In this document: positions 6,338 through 7,871 of the stretch, piece after piece
Layout of the letters: every line of letters starts with the position of its first letter
Position numbering within the stretch: the first letter of the stretch is position 1
Made by a program: the position numbers and the translations under genes
Notes under the pieces: generated by a model
What the model saw: the letters and a program-made list of their open reading frames with translations, nothing else
Told to the model about the DNA's origin: nothing
Databases searched by the model: none
From: JANMAT01 sp031359995
GTDB lineage: Bacteria; Actinomycetota; Acidimicrobiia; Acidimicrobiales; Ilumatobacteraceae
NCBI GenBank assembly: GCA_031359995.1
Contig: JANMAT010000002.1
Span: forward strand, 1-7,871
Reading direction: 5' to 3'
Length of the DNA: 7,871 nucleotides

Positions 6338-7143
6338 ACGAGCCCGCGACGCCCACTCCCACCGCCCAGGCCGGCGCATCGGCGCTGGCCTCCGGGGTCA
6401 CCGCGGCGCGCCTCGCCGGTCTGCGCAGGTGGAACCTGGGCCTGACCGTGCTGCACGCCGCACAAGCCGTGCTGATCCTCGTGATGGCGGGCCACTTCGC
6501 CATCACCGTCACCTCCACGTATCCCCAAGGCCCCCCGGGCACACGGTTGACGACACCGGAGGGACTGTTCGACGTCGCCATCGGCCCGGCCATCGCCGTG
6601 TTCCTGCTGCTGGCCGCGTTCGATCACCTCGCCACGGCCACCTTCGCCCGACGCACCTACGAGAACGACCTCGGCCGGGGCATCAACCGGTTCCGGTGGG
6701 TGGAGTACTCCCTCAGCGCCACCCTGATGGTGCTGCTGATCGCGTTCTACAGCGGCATCACCGACATCACCGCCGTGGTCGCCATCGCCGGTGCGAACGT
6801 GGCCATGGTCCTGTTCGGCTGGCTGCAGGAACGCATGAACCCGCCCGGACGGACGTCGACCACGATGCTGCCGTTCTGGTTCGGCGCGATCGCCGGGATC
6901 GCACCGTGGGTGGCGATCTGGGTGAACGTGTTCGGCGCCCCCCAGATACCGGGCTTCGTCTACGGCATCGTGATCGCTGAACTGGTGTTCTTCTTCAGCT
7001 TCGGGCTCAACCAGTGGCTGCAGTACCGGGGAGTCGGCCGCTGGCGCGACTACGCCTACGGTGAGAAGACCTACCTCGTGCTCAGCCTGGCGGCGAAGTC
7101 CCTGCTCGCCTGGCAGATCTACGGAGGATCACTGGCCAACTGA
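6334..7143 (+). CDS. Heliorhodopsin (269 aa)
   Basis: Seven-helix retinal protein of the plasma membrane. In this family the N-terminus faces the cytoplasm, opposite to other rhodopsins, and the long photocycle suggests sensing or enzyme regulation rather than ion pumping. Helices fall at about 31-55, 79-102, 117-139, 141-163, 178-203, 206-231 and 245-266. Lys255 in SLAAKSLLAWQIYGGSL is the expected retinal Schiff-base lysine. Glu124 in RFRWVEYSLSAT matches the family counterion. His41 in helix 1 and His98 in helix 2 (AAFDHLAT) match the two conserved pocket histidines. The long loop after helix 1 (TSTYPQGPPGT) fits the family's extracellular beta-hairpin. The first 25-30 residues are Ala/Thr/Pro-rich and poorly conserved in look. 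It is coupled to SDR-DUF2867 by a 4-nt overlap. No retinal-forming dioxygenase is in the window, so the chromophore gene lies elsewhere or retinal is taken up. Confidence 0.95.
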   Translation: MNEPATPTPTAQAGASALASGVTAARLAGLRRWNLGLTVLHAAQAVLILVMAGHFAITVTSTYPQGPPGTRLTTPEGLFDVAIGPAIAVFLLLAAFDHLATATFARRTYENDLGRGINRFRWVEYSLSATLMVLLIAFYSGITDITAVVAIAGANVAMVLFGWLQERMNPPGRTSTTMLPFWFGAIAGIAPWVAIWVNVFGAPQIPGFVYGIVIAELVFFFSFGLNQWLQYRGVGRWRDYAYGEKTYLVLSLAAKSLLAWQIYGGSLAN

Positions 7144-7316
7144 CCGATCCTTCGAATGCCCCGCTCATGGAGAGAGAACTGTGGCGTCGCCGGCCCCGTA
7201 GCGCGGCCCTCAGCTGCGTCGCAACCGAGTCGCCGCGGCATCCACGCGCCCGGCGGCTCCCCACTCGCGACAAGGAGCCATGGAATGCCGAACGATCCGA
7301 CCAGGTTCACCATGCC
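7144..7316 (+). other. Spacer after heliorhodopsin, possible decayed ORF
   Basis: No intact gene is supported in these 173 nt. One frame reads from a CTG overlapping the heliorhodopsin stop (CTGA) as LTDPSNAPLMERELWRRR and stays open into the SRPBCC gene. This would suit a former coupled gene whose ATG became CTG, but similarity to any family is too weak to name. ATG codons at 7156, 7167 and 7280 have no supporting homology. No terminator hairpin was seen. Confidence 0.3.
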
Positions 7317-7790
7317 ATGACAACGACCGTGGCCTTCGAGTTGAGCCGGATCGTGCGGATGACACCGGAGCTCACGTGGCAACGCCTCACGGACTGGCGC
7401 AGCCACGGGGAGTGGATTCCGCTCACCCGCATCGAGGTCGACCCCACCAATCCCGACCGCTTCACCGCATGGTCCGGCATCGGCCGAATTGCACTCGAGG
7501 ACCGCATGCACCTCACCGACCGAACGGTCGACACTTGCGGCCGCCGCGCCCGAATCGCCAAGCTCGGTCCGGTGCTCGTTGGCGAGGCGGAGTTCTCGGT
7601 ATCGGCTGGCATCGCGGCAGGCTCGGCCGTCGTGCAATGGCGCGAGGTCGTCACCGTCCCCCATCTCCCGCGCCTGCTGGGACCGGTGGCTGCGTGGGTC
7701 GGCAAGTACCTGTTCACCATGGCACTCGGCCGGATGGCTCGGACCCCCTGCCGCCAGCCCACTGCGAGCCCGAACCCTTCGCTTCGGTAG
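7317..7790 (+). CDS. SRPBCC (START/Bet v 1-like) family protein (157 aa)
   Basis: Small soluble protein of the hydrophobic-ligand-binding SRPBCC superfamily, numbered from the ATG at 7317. Seen: an opening strand and helix, FELSRIVRMTPELTWQRLTD, then the signature-like WRSHGEWIPLT, a strand segment TAWSGIGRIALEDRM, EAEFSV and VVQWREVVTVPHL, and a C-terminal helix from about residue 120 (LGPVAAWVGKYLFTMALGRM). This order matches polyketide-cyclase/dehydrase-like members. The last 16 residues, after RMAR, are Pro/Ser/Arg-rich and unlike the family, so a frameshift or altered end is possible. It lies 173 nt after the heliorhodopsin on the same strand and may share its transcript. Ligand unknown. 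The open frame extends to ATG 7167 but that extension is not family-like, and there is no clear Shine-Dalgarno. Confidence 0.72.
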   Translation: MTTTVAFELSRIVRMTPELTWQRLTDWRSHGEWIPLTRIEVDPTNPDRFTAWSGIGRIALEDRMHLTDRTVDTCGRRARIAKLGPVLVGEAEFSVSAGIAAGSAVVQWREVVTVPHLPRLLGPVAAWVGKYLFTMALGRMARTPCRQPTASPNPSLR

Positions 7791-7871
7791 GCGGCTGGAG
7801 ACACGACTGCGCCGGGCGGCCTTGGTGGGATGTGACTGGGTCGCGCTCGACGGTGTGGACGCCCCGCGAGC
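7791..7871. other. Right-edge stretch, unassigned
   Basis: Two plus-strand frames stay open to the window edge, one reading RRLETRLRRAALVGCDWVAL and one reading GGWRHDCAGRPWWDV. Neither has a start codon with a ribosome site or a recognisable motif, so no gene is called. Confidence 0.2.

Noticed and set aside
5931..6980. 349-codon plus-strand open frame across SDR-DUF2867 and heliorhodopsin
   Set aside because: Low-complexity Arg/Ser/Thr/Pro-rich shadow of two well-supported genes.
7119..7804. Minus-strand open frames over the SRPBCC gene
   Set aside because: They have no motif, while the plus-strand frame shows an ordered SRPBCC pattern.

Overview
The window is uniformly very GC-rich, with strong G/C preference at third codon positions and frequent GTG starts. 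Together with a heliorhodopsin gene this suggests a high-GC actinobacterium, perhaps an aquatic Acidimicrobiia-type lineage. The phylum is an inference; no rRNA or marker gene is present.

Layout. (1) Positions 6-2566, minus strand: two Gfo/Idh/MocA oxidoreductases with start and stop overlapping by 4 nt. The upstream one carries an N-terminal ThuA-like region. (2) Positions 2742-3187, plus strand: two very small membrane proteins of unknown function, also overlapping by 4 nt. (3) Positions 3192-4472, minus strand: two broken genes in the order SDR then FeS-BCP/CryPro-type photolyase. Both keep clear family motifs, but only in pieces spread over different reading frames, with blocks of family sequence missing. 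(4) Positions 4581-7143, plus strand: a short remnant of a membrane protein, an intact SDR-DUF2867 fusion protein and an intact heliorhodopsin, joined by 4-nt overlaps. (5) Positions 7317-7790, plus strand: an SRPBCC-fold protein.

The SDR/photolyase and membrane-remnant/SDR-DUF2867/heliorhodopsin arms diverge from a spacer of about 110 nt. That spacer holds a 7-bp-arm inverted repeat (GTCACGA-N11-TCGTGAC) and a staggered direct repeat, which may be an operator. The arrangement looks like a light-response locus, a photosensory rhodopsin beside a DNA-repair photolyase. Here the photolyase arm has decayed while the heliorhodopsin and its SDR-DUF2867 partner remain open and carry their key residues. 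The heliorhodopsin is followed by an SRPBCC gene, and its upstream partner ends in a DUF2867 domain that looks SRPBCC-like, so two possible hydrophobic-ligand domains flank the rhodopsin.

The sugar-type oxidoreductase pair at the left appears unrelated to the light module. No mobile element, tRNA, rRNA or CRISPR array was seen.
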